From the NCBI GenBank assembly GCA_038396625.1, contig CP121688.1, positions 992,001 through 1,056,000 on the forward strand: DNA of 64,000 nt, given 5' to 3'. This document shows, piece by piece, positions 32,392 to 42,095 of the stretch. Each line of letters begins with the position of its first letter. Within the stretch, counting starts at the first letter, position 1. The notes beneath the pieces are model-generated. The model made no database searches and had not been told where the DNA came from. It saw only the letters and a program-made list of their open reading frames with translations. Origin of the DNA: G038396625 sp038396625. GTDB taxonomy: Bacteria; Bacillota; Clostridia; Peptostreptococcales; Thermotaleaceae. Made by a program: the position numbers and the translations under genes.

Positions 32392-32583
32392 AGATTGTCA
32401 CTCCCTTTAAATTTATAGTATTAGATTACCTATTGTACGATGGAAATAATATTAGTGGAAACATTTAAAAAAAATACTTTACTTTATTTGGAAAAAAGTA
32501 TATGCAAAAAACTTATTGGTAGCTTATTATGCTAATCCAAAGCTGAAATTTACCTTGTGTAGTAATTTTTATAAATAAATGAC

Positions 32584-34047
32584 CTATTTTATTTCCTTTA
32601 AAACTTGTAGAAGAAAGTCCCATGATCTTTGTATTGACGAAATACTTAAATGTTCCTCTGGCGTGTGCAATTCATACATATTTGGACCAAAGGAAATCAT
32701 ATCCATTTCTCCATTGAATTTTTCCTCAAATATACCACATTCAAGTCCTGCATGAAGGATAGTTATTTCAGGCATTTGGCCGTACATTTTTGTATAAACT
32801 TTTTCGAATATTGTTCTGATTTTTGAATTGGAATTATATTGCCATAAAGGACAATTTGATACCATTTCAACTTCTGCTCCAATAATTTTTGTAAAAGCCT
32901 CTATTCGCTGGAACATTTCTATATACAGACTTTTTACAGAACTTCTAATTAAACTTAAAAATTCCACTTCATTAAGTTTAGTCGTCACTACACCAAGATT
33001 TACCGAGCTTTCAACTAATCCGTGAATATCCATACTCATAGAGTTGATTCCATTATCTATAAGATACAAGTAGTTCATAATTTTATTCTTAGTCTCTGTT
33101 GAAAATACTTTTGGAATTTCTTCTACTATGGCTTCGAAGCTAATCTCGATATTTGGATCAGCTACCCTAAATTCATATTTAAATATATTTTCATACTCAA
33201 TAACCTTTTTATATGCTTTTATTTTATCGTCTGATTTTAATAATATTGTACAACTCGCTTCCCGTGGAATTGCATTATATTTCATCCCGCCATTAATAGA
33301 AGCAATACTAAATTCAACTTCAGAATTGAGAGCCATTAGAATTCGTCCCATCAGTTTATGTACATTTGCTCGTCCTCTATGAATGTCTTCTCCCGAATGG
33401 CCGCCCTTTAATCCTCTGATTTTTATTATGTGAGGAAGCAAATTGCTAGTCGAATCATTCCAGATAATAGGTATGTTTGTTTTTACAGTGGGTCCTCCTG
33501 CACAACCTACAGTAAATACTCCTTCTTCTGCAGAATCTAGGTTAATAAGAATTCTTCCATCTATATTTTTAGGATCAAGTTGCATGGCTCCTGCCATTCC
33601 TCGCTCTTCATCAGTCGTAAGAATTAATTCTATCGCCGGGTGTGTAATCTCGTTTGAAGAAAGAAGCGCCAATCCCATCGCAACTGCTACACCATTATCT
33701 GCTCCAAGTGTTGTTCCAGTGGCGTAAATCATATCATCTACAATTCTCAATTTGATTGGTTCTTTTTCAAAATCATGAATTGTACCTTCATTTTTTTCGC
33801 AAACCATATCCATATGGCCCTGAAGAACAACTATCGGTTTGTTTTCATATCCTGGAGATGCTCTTTTCTTTATAATAATATTTAATGCATTATCTCGAAT
33901 ATGATAGAGATGATGTTTTTTAGAAAATTCTATCAAGAAATCACTGATTGCCCTTTCATTTCCTGAACCTCTTGGAATTTCAGAAATTTTTTGGAAATAT
34001 TCAAATACTTTTGCTGGCTGTAAATGATTTAATATACTGTTTGTCAT
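32584..34047 (-). CDS. pepD: Aminoacyl-histidine dipeptidase (PepD, M20 family)
   Basis: A 487-residue M20C metallopeptidase that splits Xaa-His and other dipeptides in the cytoplasm. Di-zinc ligand motifs run in order: VVLQGHMDMVCEK, TTLGADNGVAVAMG, LTTDEERGMAGAM (catalytic Glu pair), LINLDSAEEG and, near the C-terminus, LHAGLECGIFEEK. The lid/dimerisation domain lies between about 200 and 400. GGGAGG lies upstream of the ATG at 34047. It supplies free amino acids to the fermentation enzymes nearby. Confidence 0.92.
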   Translation of the reverse strand: MTNSILNHLQPAKVFEYFQKISEIPRGSGNERAISDFLIEFSKKHHLYHIRDNALNIIIKKRASPGYENKPIVVLQGHMDMVCEKNEGTIHDFEKEPIKLRIVDDMIYATGTTLGADNGVAVAMGLALLSSNEITHPAIELILTTDEERGMAGAMQLDPKNIDGRILINLDSAEEGVFTVGCAGGPTVKTNIPIIWNDSTSNLLPHIIKIRGLKGGHSGEDIHRGRANVHKLMGRILMALNSEVEFSIASINGGMKYNAIPREASCTILLKSDDKIKAYKKVIEYENIFKYEFRVADPNIEISFEAIVEEIPKVFSTETKNKIMNYLYLIDNGINSMSMDIHGLVESSVNLGVVTTKLNEVEFLSLIRSSVKSLYIEMFQRIEAFTKIIGAEVEMVSNCPLWQYNSNSKIRTIFEKVYTKMYGQMPEITILHAGLECGIFEEKFNGEMDMISFGPNMYELHTPEEHLSISSIQRSWDFLLQVLKEIK

Positions 34048-34647
34048 TCTCTTCCTCCCTTTGATAATTTTTTATAAAGATTGTGAGAACCGTACAAAAT
34101 TATCCTTATTTTTAGGATATTATAGAAACTGCATAAGTAAGAAAGCTAAATGCAAAATAGATGTTCTATAAAATCAGACAAAGTCCCTACTCAAATTATC
34201 TGCATATCGACGTCTAGCAATTTTAGTCTTCTAGAACCTTCAATTTTTAAAGTAGATATTTGTGGTGGCCACATTTCGCTACTCGTGATATTGTCTAAAC
34301 CTTACTATTAAATCCCCACCATCAAAAACGTCACTAATTTCTTATGGTGTGTTTGATTATGGTTTGTTTGTTGACATACGATCACTCCCTTTGTATAATA
34401 TAGTTATAAAAATAATAAAACAGAACGCTGTTCCGAAAATGAGGATTGTACCCAAATTATAATAGAATTATTCTGAATTGTCAATCTATTTTTAAAATTA
34501 TTTATATATTCCATAAATTTTAAAATCTTTATAAATATTTTGTTCAAGAGGGTTTAAGCTGTAAAACCTTTTAAGGTAATTTTAGTTACTAAAATATTTG
34601 CCAGTACTATAGCAATATATTTAAATATTGATTTAAGGGGTGAACAT
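34048..34647. other. 600-bp divergent region with no supported gene
   Basis: Lies between pepD (minus) and the MFS gene (plus). It contains the IclR-type inverted repeat at 34422-34434. The stretch 34150-34350 is less AT-rich and reads on the minus strand with several stops, which could be gene remains, but I cannot identify any family. Confidence 0.45.
34422..34434 (+). promoter_or_regulatory. Candidate IclR operator, site 3
   Basis: AGAACG-C-TGTTCC, the same layout as sites 1, 2 and 4, with two arm mismatches. It lies 213 bp before the MFS start in the divergent region. Confidence 0.5.
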
Positions 34648-35856
34648 ATGAAAGAAAAAAACAAAAGGTATGTAGTTTTAGGGGCTTCTACTGGAATGAC
34701 GCTTGTTTGTGGAATATTGTATATTTGGGGTGTCATTAGCAAAGCGTTGGTGGAACAATTAAATTGGACCAGCAAGGAAGCTTCTTTGCCCTATACGGTA
34801 GCTACGATTTCCTTTGTCATTGCTATGGTTATATTTGGAGACATCCAAGATAAGAAAGGACCTCGAATGATTGGTACCATAGGAGGTTTTTTAATGGGTT
34901 TTGGGTTGATTCTTTCTGGACTTACTTTAAGTCCTAAGATGTTAATTTTGAGTATGGGAATCATTTCAGGTTGTGGAATTGGAATATTAAATGTAACAAC
35001 GACACCCCCTGCAGTAAAATGGTTTCCACCTGAGAAGAAGGGGATGATAACGGGTATTGTTGTAGGAGGGGTTAGTGTATCATCGATGCTTTATTCTCCA
35101 CTAGCAAATTATTTAATTAAGACGCAAAGTATTTCTAAAACTTTTATCGTTATAGGTTGTATAGCATTATGTATATCGGTTTTTCTAGCACAATTTTTGA
35201 AAAATCCACCTGAAGAACATGATATAAAATCTCAAAAGGGTTTTTTATCTAATCAAGGTTTTACTTGGAAAGAGATGTTAAAGACAAAACAATTCTATAT
35301 GGTATGGATGATGTTAGGTCTATCATCATCAGCTGGACTTATGATCATAGGGCATATTTCAAATATTGCAAAGGTTCAGGCAAAATGGGAAGGTGGATTT
35401 ATATTAGTAATATTGTTGGCAATCTTTAATACTTTAGGAAGATTTTTAGGTGGAACAATATCTGATAAAATTGGAAGAAGTAGTTTGATGAGAATAATAT
35501 TTGTAATGCAAGGGGTCAATATGTTTTGGTTTAGTCAATACAATAATGTTGGATTATTGGCCATAGGTGCAGCCATTGCAGGATTATGCTATGGAGCTAC
35601 ATTTTCAGTTTTCCCTGCTACGATTGCTGATGTATATGGAATGAAAAATTTTGGTATGAACTTTGGTCTTATGTTTACAGCGTGGGGATTTGGTGGTGTT
35701 ATAGGTCCTATGACAGGAGCAGCGATATTTGATATGATAGGAAATTATAACACAGCCTATTTAGTATCTGGTAGTCTCTTAGTCCTTGCTTTTATAACAA
35801 CTTTTATATTTGATAAAAGCAAAAAAGGGATAAAAATTTTTAGCTTTGATGCATAG
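34648..35856 (+). CDS. OFA-type MFS transporter (oxalate/formate antiporter-like)
   Basis: A 402-residue major-facilitator protein with 12 helices. It has the OFA signature near helix 1, GMTLVCGILYIWGVISKALV, the motif-A-like GDIQDKKGPRMIG and GTISDKIGRSSLM, and GLCYGATFSVFPATIADVYG. OFA carriers exchange monocarboxylates or dicarboxylates. Here export of branched-chain fatty acids or uptake of 2-oxoacids or amino acids is plausible (inference). AAGGGG lies upstream of the ATG. IclR paralogue 2 follows 125 bp downstream. Confidence 0.85.
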   Translation: MKEKNKRYVVLGASTGMTLVCGILYIWGVISKALVEQLNWTSKEASLPYTVATISFVIAMVIFGDIQDKKGPRMIGTIGGFLMGFGLILSGLTLSPKMLILSMGIISGCGIGILNVTTTPPAVKWFPPEKKGMITGIVVGGVSVSSMLYSPLANYLIKTQSISKTFIVIGCIALCISVFLAQFLKNPPEEHDIKSQKGFLSNQGFTWKEMLKTKQFYMVWMMLGLSSSAGLMIIGHISNIAKVQAKWEGGFILVILLAIFNTLGRFLGGTISDKIGRSSLMRIIFVMQGVNMFWFSQYNNVGLLAIGAAIAGLCYGATFSVFPATIADVYGMKNFGMNFGLMFTAWGFGGVIGPMTGAAIFDMIGNYNTAYLVSGSLLVLAFITTFIFDKSKKGIKIFSFDA

Positions 35857-35981
35857 ACAAAAATATTCAGAAAATAAAAAATAAATTAAATTTATCATTG
35901 ACGACTATCAATGACAAAGATAGAATAATAATTGAAGTGGATAATTATATAGTATAGGTTAATAAAGAAAAGGAGAAGAAA

Positions 35982-36758
35982 ATGTCGGAAAAAGTTGTTG
36001 CCGTAGATCGAGCCTTAGATCTATTACTGTTATTATATGACGCTGGAGAAGAAGTGGGAATTTCTGATATTAGTAGAGAATTAGGTTTTCCTAAGAGTTC
36101 TGTACATAGAATGTTAACCACTTTAGAGCATAAAGGTTTTGTCCATCAAAATAAAGAAAATGGAAAGTATTGGTTAGGTCTAAAAATTTATGCCATGGGT
36201 TTACTGGTAGGTGAAAGATTGTCCTTGGTTCAACTCATCAGGCCCTATGCAAAGAAGCTTTTTGATGAATTTCAAGAGGTTGTAAATGTGTCTATTCTAG
36301 ACAAGGATACACAAGATGGTTATAAGACCATTGTAGTACTTAAGGAAAGCGACACCATGAAAGTGCTTTCTGTAAATCCAAATGTTGGCGCTAGTTCTGA
36401 TGCCCATGTATCATCAGTAGGTAAATGTCTACTGGCATTCTCTAAGGACATAAATTTAGATAGGCTATTTCATAACAAGTTAAAAAAATATACAGAAAAT
36501 ACGGTAGTAGATAAAAATCAATTGATTAATGAATTGGAAAAAATAAGGGAACAAGGATACGCAATTGACAATGAGGAACAAGAAATTGGATTATTCTGTA
36601 TTGGAGCACCCATATTAGATCAGCATGGCAATGCTGTTGCAGCGATAAGCATGTCTGGGCCTACGGCTAGAATAAAAAGAGAAGACTTAAATCAAAAGAT
36701 TGATTCAGTAGTCCAAACCGCAAATAAGATTACGAATGTTGTTAAGCAATTAGGGTAA
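35982..36758 (+). CDS. IclR-family transcriptional regulator (paralogue 2)
   Basis: A 258-residue regulator with an N-terminal winged helix (VDRALDLLLLLYDAGEEV, LGFPKSSVHRMLTTLEHKGF) and a GAF-like effector domain (GASSDAHVSSVGKCLLAFSK, GYAIDNEEQEIGLFCIGAPI). It has long stretches identical to paralogue 1, including GKYWLG(L/M)KIYA. AAAAGGAG lies 9 nt before the ATG. It directly precedes buk, with a candidate operator (36802) between them, so it most likely controls the buk-ptb-vor operon. Confidence 0.9.
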   Translation: MSEKVVAVDRALDLLLLLYDAGEEVGISDISRELGFPKSSVHRMLTTLEHKGFVHQNKENGKYWLGLKIYAMGLLVGERLSLVQLIRPYAKKLFDEFQEVVNVSILDKDTQDGYKTIVVLKESDTMKVLSVNPNVGASSDAHVSSVGKCLLAFSKDINLDRLFHNKLKKYTENTVVDKNQLINELEKIREQGYAIDNEEQEIGLFCIGAPILDQHGNAVAAISMSGPTARIKREDLNQKIDSVVQTANKITNVVKQLG

Positions 36759-36801
36759 ACAATAGGAAATAGGTTATGCCTATTTTTTATAACTAGATTC
36801 C

Positions 36802-36814
36802 GGAACGATGTTCC
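36802..36814 (+). promoter_or_regulatory. Candidate IclR operator, site 4
   Basis: GGAACG-A-TGTTCC, 21 bp before the buk ATG and 44 bp after the IclR stop. At this place a bound repressor would block buk operon transcription or elongation. Confidence 0.65.
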
Positions 36815-36834
36815 TAAAACAAAAGGGGGTTTCT

Positions 36835-37896
36835 ATGAGAATTTTAGTGATTAATCCAGGTGGGACTTCAACGAAGATATCAGTATTCGAGGACAAAAAG
36901 GAAGTATATAAAAAGAACATAAGCCATACCCAAGGGGATTTAAATGATTTTAAAACTGTATTTGAGCAATATGGTTATAGGAAGGAATGGATTCTTAATA
37001 CTCTGAAGCAAAATAACTTCCCCAAAGAAACCTTTCACTGTGTTGTAGGGAGAGGAGGGCTGATGAAACCTATATCTGGTGGAACCTATAGGGTAAATGA
37101 CAGAATGATAGAAGATTTGCGAAATGCCATAAATGGAGAACATGCCAGCAATCTAGGTTCAGTACTGGCAAAAAATGTAGCAGATGAAATAGGTGTTCCT
37201 GCTTTTGTAGTAGATCCAGTTTCCGTAGATGAGTTTCAAGACATATCTAGAATTACAGGTTTATCAGATATTGAAAAGGCCAGTTGGTTACATTCTCTAA
37301 ATCACAAAGCCGTTTGTAGAAAAGTGGCAGAAAAAATGGGTGGGAAATATGAAGATTATAATTTCATTGTTGCCCATCTAGGTTCAGGTATCTCCATAGT
37401 AGCACATAACAAAGGCAAGATGATTGATGGCAGTGGCGGAAGATCAGATGGACCTTTTTCTCCAGAAAGAAGCGGTGGAATCCTTACTTATCCACTTATT
37501 AAACTGTGTTACTCTGGTAAATACACTCAAGCTGAAATGGTGAACAAGGTGAGCAATATTGGTGGAATGTATGATTATTTAGGAACAAAAGACATAATTG
37601 AAATAGAAAAGAGAATAAAAAACGGAGATTCAAAGGCTAAGCTTATCATGGATGCATTTATATATCAAATAGCTAAGGAAATTGCCATGTATGGAGCTTC
37701 ACTTTATGGTAAGGTAGATAAAATTATCTTAACTGGTGGGATAGCTCATTCAGATTTGGTGACCTCTGAAGTAACGAAGAGAGTCTCTTATTTAGCTGAT
37801 GTAGAAATTATACCAGGGGAAATGGAAATGGAAGCCTTAGCCTTAGGAGCCTTAAGGGTACTAAATGGTGAGGAAGAAGCAAAAATATATGAATAA
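36835..37896 (+). CDS. buk: Butyrate kinase (or branched-chain fatty acid kinase)
   Basis: A 353-residue acetokinase-family enzyme: acyl phosphate + ADP to fatty acid + ATP. Motifs: N-terminal ILVINPGGTSTKISVFEDKK (phosphate 1), VVGRGGLMKPISGGTY, NFIVAHLGSGISIVAHNKGK, and IILTGGIAHSD (adenosine). ATG 36835 has GGGGG 5 nt upstream; an in-frame ATG at 36808 overlaps the operator. First gene of an operon with ptb, an aminotransferase and a 2-oxoacid:ferredoxin oxidoreductase, so its physiological substrates are probably isobutyryl-, isovaleryl- or 2-methylbutyryl-phosphate. Confidence 0.93.
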   Translation: MRILVINPGGTSTKISVFEDKKEVYKKNISHTQGDLNDFKTVFEQYGYRKEWILNTLKQNNFPKETFHCVVGRGGLMKPISGGTYRVNDRMIEDLRNAINGEHASNLGSVLAKNVADEIGVPAFVVDPVSVDEFQDISRITGLSDIEKASWLHSLNHKAVCRKVAEKMGGKYEDYNFIVAHLGSGISIVAHNKGKMIDGSGGRSDGPFSPERSGGILTYPLIKLCYSGKYTQAEMVNKVSNIGGMYDYLGTKDIIEIEKRIKNGDSKAKLIMDAFIYQIAKEIAMYGASLYGKVDKIILTGGIAHSDLVTSEVTKRVSYLADVEIIPGEMEMEALALGALRVLNGEEEAKIYE

Positions 37897-37910
37897 TAGG
37901 AGGTGTAAAA

Positions 37911-38807
37911 ATGTTAAAAAGCTTTGATAACTTAATCCAAAAAGTACAACAACTAGGGATATCTAAAGTATGTGTAGCTGCTGCAGACGATGAAGAATTG
38001 TTAAAAGCAATAAAGATGGCTACGGATATGGGTTTTATAGAATCCATATTAGTAGGAAACAAAGAGAAAATTGAAAAAGTAGCGAAAACAATAGGATTAA
38101 CGAATTATGCAATCATTCACAATGAAAATCCTGAACAAGCAGCTTTAGAAGCGGTGAAAGTGGTGAAATCAGGTGGTGCTAAGGTACTTATGAAAGGTTT
38201 TGTAAATACCAGTTTATATATGAGAGCGGTACTAAATAAGGAACATGGTCTAAGGACGGGTAGATTACTCTCCTTACTGGCAGTATATGAATTACCAGAA
38301 TATCATAAGTTACTTTATTGTACTGACAGTGGCGTAAATGTTAGTCCAACCTTAGAACAAAAAAAAGATATATTAACAAATGCCTTATTGGCTTTACAAG
38401 GGATAGGATTTGATATGCCTAAAGTAGCTGCTTTGACAGCGAATGAAATGATAGACCCGAAGGTATCATCGACTGTAGATGCGGCAGGTCTTGTAGACTT
38501 GGTGGCTAAGGGAGAGATTCCAAAATGCATTATTGAAGGCCCCATAGCCTTCGATGTGGCCGTTGACAGTCATGCGGCACAACATAAGGGGATTGATAGC
38601 AAAGTTTCAGGGGATGTAGATTTATTGATATTTCCAAATATAGAGACAGGAAATGTCTTAGGGAAATCTTGGTTACACTTTAATAAGGCGAAATGGGCTG
38701 GAATAATCCTTGGAGGCTCAAATCCAGTAATACTAGGTTCAAGGTCAGATACTGCAGAGATAAAAGTGAATTCCATAGCACTAGCATGTTTGGCTTCAAA
38801 TATATAA
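37911..38807 (+). CDS. ptb: Phosphate butyryltransferase
   Basis: A 298-residue enzyme: acyl-CoA + phosphate to acyl phosphate + CoA. It has the PTA/PTB fold, with VLMKGFVNTSLYMRAVLNKE, GRLLSLLAVYELPEYHKLLY, CTDSGVNVSPTLEQKKDIL and a final PVILGSRSDTAEIKVNSIAL. AGGAGG lies 8 nt before the ATG, 15 bp after buk. Together with Buk it conserves energy from the acyl-CoA made by the oxidoreductase encoded downstream. Confidence 0.93.
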   Translation: MLKSFDNLIQKVQQLGISKVCVAAADDEELLKAIKMATDMGFIESILVGNKEKIEKVAKTIGLTNYAIIHNENPEQAALEAVKVVKSGGAKVLMKGFVNTSLYMRAVLNKEHGLRTGRLLSLLAVYELPEYHKLLYCTDSGVNVSPTLEQKKDILTNALLALQGIGFDMPKVAALTANEMIDPKVSSTVDAAGLVDLVAKGEIPKCIIEGPIAFDVAVDSHAAQHKGIDSKVSGDVDLLIFPNIETGNVLGKSWLHFNKAKWAGIILGGSNPVILGSRSDTAEIKVNSIALACLASNI

Positions 38808-38828
38808 GTAACATTAGGGGGGATAAAA

Positions 38829-40007
38829 ATGAAATTTTCTAATCGTATGGCTGAATTAAAGCCGTCAGATATTCGTGAGGTTATGAAGATGATCGCTGCA
38901 AATCCAGGAACCATATCTTTTGCGGGTGGATTACCTGATCCAAAGCTTTTTCCAGTAGAAGCAATAAGAGAGGCAACAGATAAGATTTTAAAGGAAAACC
39001 CAGGCGTTGCGCTACAATATGGACTTACTTTAGGTAGAATATCTTTAAGAGAAAAGATTGTTGGACTTATGGCAAGAGAAGGGGTTAAAGCTACGATAGA
39101 TAATATAGCTATCACAACAGGCTCACAACAGGCGATAACCCTTAGTACGATGCTTTTATTAAATCAAGGAGATGTAATAATTACAGAAAACCCAAGTTAT
39201 CTTGGAGCATTGGCTGCCTTTAAACCCTTTGAAACCAGCTACATAGGTGTAAATGGTGACGATAAGGGAATGTTTATGGATGAATTAGAAAACATATTGA
39301 AAAAAACACCAAAAGCAAAGATGATCTATGTAATCCCTAACTTTCAAAATCCTACAGGTAGAACGTGGTCCTTAGAAAGACGAAAAAAACTTGTAGAAAT
39401 CGCTAATAAATACGATCTACCAATCATTGAAGACAATGCTTATGGGGAAGTAAGATTTGAGGGAGAGCGTGTTCCCTCTATAAAATCCTTAGATACAGAA
39501 GGTAGAGCAATTCATTTAGGGTCCTTCTCTAAAATTTTATCTCCTGGTTTAAGGGTAGGCTGGATATGTGCAGATAAGGATATCATTCTTAAATATGAAC
39601 TTTTAAAAAATGGGTCAGACTTACAATCCGCTGAATTAGCACAAATGCAAGTAGATGAGTATTTAACGAATAATGATCTTGATGCACATTTAGATAAGAT
39701 TAAAAAAGCATATAAAGAACGTAGAGATTTAATGCTGAAGACGATTAGAGAAGAATTTCCTAAAGAAGCAAAATACGATTATCCAGAGGGTGGTATGTTT
39801 ATTTGGGTAGAGTTGCCCTCCCATATAAATACAAGAGAATTACTTAAAAAAGCAATAGAAAATAAAGTAGCCTTTGTACCAGGTGGATCCTTTTATCCGC
39901 AAGGAGATTGTGAAAGTTCAATGCGTATAAACTTCTCAACCATGGAAAATGAAAAAATAGTAGAGGGTATCAAAATATTAGGAAAGCTTTTAAAGGAAGC
40001 CATTTAA
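38829..40007 (+). CDS. Class-I PLP aminotransferase (MocR/LysN type, 2-oxoacid forming)
   Basis: A 392-residue fold-type I aminotransferase. PLP lysine in LGSFSKILSPGLRVGW, cofactor contacts VIPNFQNPTGRTW and PIIEDNAYGEVRFEG, N-terminal ISFAGGLPDPKLFPVEAI. It is closest to the 2-aminoadipate/branched-chain/aromatic group. GGGGGG lies upstream of the ATG. By position it converts an amino acid, probably branched-chain, to the 2-oxoacid oxidised by the following enzyme complex. Confidence 0.88.
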   Translation: MKFSNRMAELKPSDIREVMKMIAANPGTISFAGGLPDPKLFPVEAIREATDKILKENPGVALQYGLTLGRISLREKIVGLMAREGVKATIDNIAITTGSQQAITLSTMLLLNQGDVIITENPSYLGALAAFKPFETSYIGVNGDDKGMFMDELENILKKTPKAKMIYVIPNFQNPTGRTWSLERRKKLVEIANKYDLPIIEDNAYGEVRFEGERVPSIKSLDTEGRAIHLGSFSKILSPGLRVGWICADKDIILKYELLKNGSDLQSAELAQMQVDEYLTNNDLDAHLDKIKKAYKERRDLMLKTIREEFPKEAKYDYPEGGMFIWVELPSHINTRELLKKAIENKVAFVPGGSFYPQGDCESSMRINFSTMENEKIVEGIKILGKLLKEAI

Positions 40008-40066
40008 AACAGCAGAGCTTATTCTTTTCTATAAATATATTTGAGTGGGAAAAAGGAGGGAAAGTA

Positions 40067-40273
40067 ATGGAAAGAGTAAAAACAAAGTCAGAAAGGTGCA
40101 AGCAATGTGAACTTTGTGTAGTAGCTTGCCCAAAGAAAGCGATATCATTTGGTGAAGATATAAATGGTGGTGGGTATAGATATACAGTTATTGATCATGA
40201 AAAATGCATTGCATGTGGTATTTGCTATACAGTATGCCCAGATGGCGTCTATGAAGTTTTAGGAGATAAGTAA
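40067..40273 (+). CDS. 2x[4Fe-4S] ferredoxin subunit (delta) of 2-oxoacid:ferredoxin oxidoreductase
   Basis: Sixty-eight residues with two CxxCxxCxxxCP motifs: CKQCELCVVACP (about 11-22) and CIACGICYTVCP (about 47-58). AGGAGG lies upstream of the ATG. It directly precedes the alpha subunit, as in Vor/Kor operons, and passes electrons from the TPP-bearing subunit to free ferredoxin. Confidence 0.92.
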   Translation: MERVKTKSERCKQCELCVVACPKKAISFGEDINGGGYRYTVIDHEKCIACGICYTVCPDGVYEVLGDK

Positions 40274-40294
40274 TGAATAAAGGAGGAAAAGAAA

Positions 40295-41353
40295 ATGGCA
40301 GATATGATTAAAGGAAATGAAGCTATAGCAGAGGCTGCTATAAGAGCAGGTGCTAGACTTTACGCAGGTTATCCGATTACTCCTTCTACGGAGATTATGG
40401 AATATATGTCTTGGAGAATGAATGAAGTAGGAGGCACTTTTATCCAAGCAGAATCTGAAATCGCAGGGATCAATATGATAATAGGCGGTTCAGCATGTGG
40501 TGTTAGAGCGATAACAGCATCATCAGGGCCTGGAATTAGCTTAAAACAAGAAGGTATGACTACGCTTACAGATGAACAGCTACCAGCTGTAGTTGTTAAT
40601 GTGGTTAGATATGGAAATGGTATAGGAACGCTTTTATCAGCACAATGCGACTATTTAAGAGAAACTAGAGGTGGGGGAAATGGAGACTACAGATGTATTG
40701 TATTATGTCCAAGTAGTATCCAAGAGGCTGTGGACCTGACAGTTTTGGCTTTTGATTTAGCAGAGAAATATAGAATGGTATCTGTGCTTATGACAGAAGG
40801 TGCCTTAGGTCAAATGATGGAACCTTGCGAATTCCCTGAAATGCAAGAAGTAAAAAGGTTCCCATGGGGATTTGACGGAAAATATACGAATAAAAAAATA
40901 GGTATATTTGATAGAGATAGTATGAAAGAATCTGTAGAGCTAAATGAAAAATACAATACCGTGAAAGCCAATGAACAAAGATGGGAAGATAGATATCTAG
41001 AAGATGCAGATTATGTATTTGTATCCTATGGATTACCAGGAAGATCAACGAAAGGAGCAGTAGAACAATTAAGAGTTGAAGGATTTAAAGTAGGATTGAT
41101 TAGAGCCATAACAGCATGGCCTTTCCCAGAAAAAGCCTTTGAAAAAGTGAATCCAAATGTAAAAGGATTTATTTCAGTAGAATCGAATGCTACTGGACAA
41201 TTGGTGGATGATGTTGCATTGACTGTAAAAAAATTAATAGAAGGTAATAAACCAGTATATTGTAAACCCCATGTATTTGGCATTCCTGCAATGAAAGCAA
41301 TTAAGGAAGACTTTTATAAAGTACTTGCAGGTGAAATGAAGGAGGTGTACTAA
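40295..41353 (+). CDS. vorB: 2-oxoacid:ferredoxin oxidoreductase alpha subunit (VorB-like)
   Basis: A 352-residue subunit with the pyrimidine-binding domain and domain II: RAGARLYAGYPITPSTEIME, SEIAGINMIIGGSACGVRAI and TASSGPGISLKQEGM. AGGAGG lies upstream of the ATG. With delta, beta and gamma it makes an enzyme that oxidatively decarboxylates 2-oxoacids to acyl-CoA. Amino-acid context (aminotransferase, Ptb, Buk) favours branched-chain 2-oxoacids over 2-oxoglutarate. Confidence 0.9.
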   Translation: MADMIKGNEAIAEAAIRAGARLYAGYPITPSTEIMEYMSWRMNEVGGTFIQAESEIAGINMIIGGSACGVRAITASSGPGISLKQEGMTTLTDEQLPAVVVNVVRYGNGIGTLLSAQCDYLRETRGGGNGDYRCIVLCPSSIQEAVDLTVLAFDLAEKYRMVSVLMTEGALGQMMEPCEFPEMQEVKRFPWGFDGKYTNKKIGIFDRDSMKESVELNEKYNTVKANEQRWEDRYLEDADYVFVSYGLPGRSTKGAVEQLRVEGFKVGLIRAITAWPFPEKAFEKVNPNVKGFISVESNATGQLVDDVALTVKKLIEGNKPVYCKPHVFGIPAMKAIKEDFYKVLAGEMKEVY

Positions 41354-41354
41354 G

Positions 41355-42095
41355 ATGGCAAAGGCAAGAAAAGTTCCCGAATTAGTAGATAGACCTATGA
41401 GTTTTTGTCCTGGGTGTGGGCATGGTATTGTAGCTAGACTTATTGCAGAATGTCTTGAAGAACTAGAACAAGATAAAAATGTAATATTTGGTATTGGCGT
41501 TGGATGTTCAAGCCTTTTGGGTGGAGGAATAGAAGCAGATCGATTACACTGCTCTCACGGACGTGCAGGTGCTGTATGTACAGCAATGAAAAGAGTAAAT
41601 CCAGACAATATTGTGATAGCCTATCAAGGTGATGGAGATGCTTATAGTATAGGCCTTGCAGAAACTACGAGTGCGGCCTATAGAAATGAGAAATTTACTA
41701 CAATTATCATCAATAATACAAACTACGGTATGACCGGTGGGCAAATGAGCAATACCACCATGCCGGGGCAAAAAACAACTACCACACCCTATGGTAGAGA
41801 TTGTGGTGTAACAGGACTACCAATAAAGTTCCCAGAATTAGTAGCCACTCAATTTAATGCAGCATATGCAGCTAGAGGAAGTGTACACACACCTGCTCAA
41901 ATAAACAAAACAAAAGCATATATTAAAAATGCATTAGAAGTACAAAAAAATGGGGAGGGATATTCAGTAGTAGAAGTACTTTCTCCATGCCCAACGAATT
42001 GGGGGCAAACAGCTCCTGAAGCTATAGGTAGAATAGTAGAAGAACTTATTCCATACTTTCCATTAGGTGAATTTAAAACCAAGGAGGTGAAATAA
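41355..42095 (+). CDS. 2-oxoacid:ferredoxin oxidoreductase beta subunit (TPP-binding)
   Basis: A 246-residue subunit beginning within 2 nt of the alpha stop. TPP/Mg motif GDGDAYSIGLAETTSAAYRN followed by INNTNYGMTGGQMS. N-terminal CPGCGHGIVARLIAE and GVGCSSLLGGG fit the Kor/Vor beta family. GGAGG overlaps the end of alpha. Confidence 0.92.
   Translation: MAKARKVPELVDRPMSFCPGCGHGIVARLIAECLEELEQDKNVIFGIGVGCSSLLGGGIEADRLHCSHGRAGAVCTAMKRVNPDNIVIAYQGDGDAYSIGLAETTSAAYRNEKFTTIIINNTNYGMTGGQMSNTTMPGQKTTTTPYGRDCGVTGLPIKFPELVATQFNAAYAARGSVHTPAQINKTKAYIKNALEVQKNGEGYSVVEVLSPCPTNWGQTAPEAIGRIVEELIPYFPLGEFKTKEVK

Noticed and set aside
34150..34350. Possible minus-strand coding relic between pepD and the MFS gene
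   Set aside because: Several stops and no motif that I can tie to a family.
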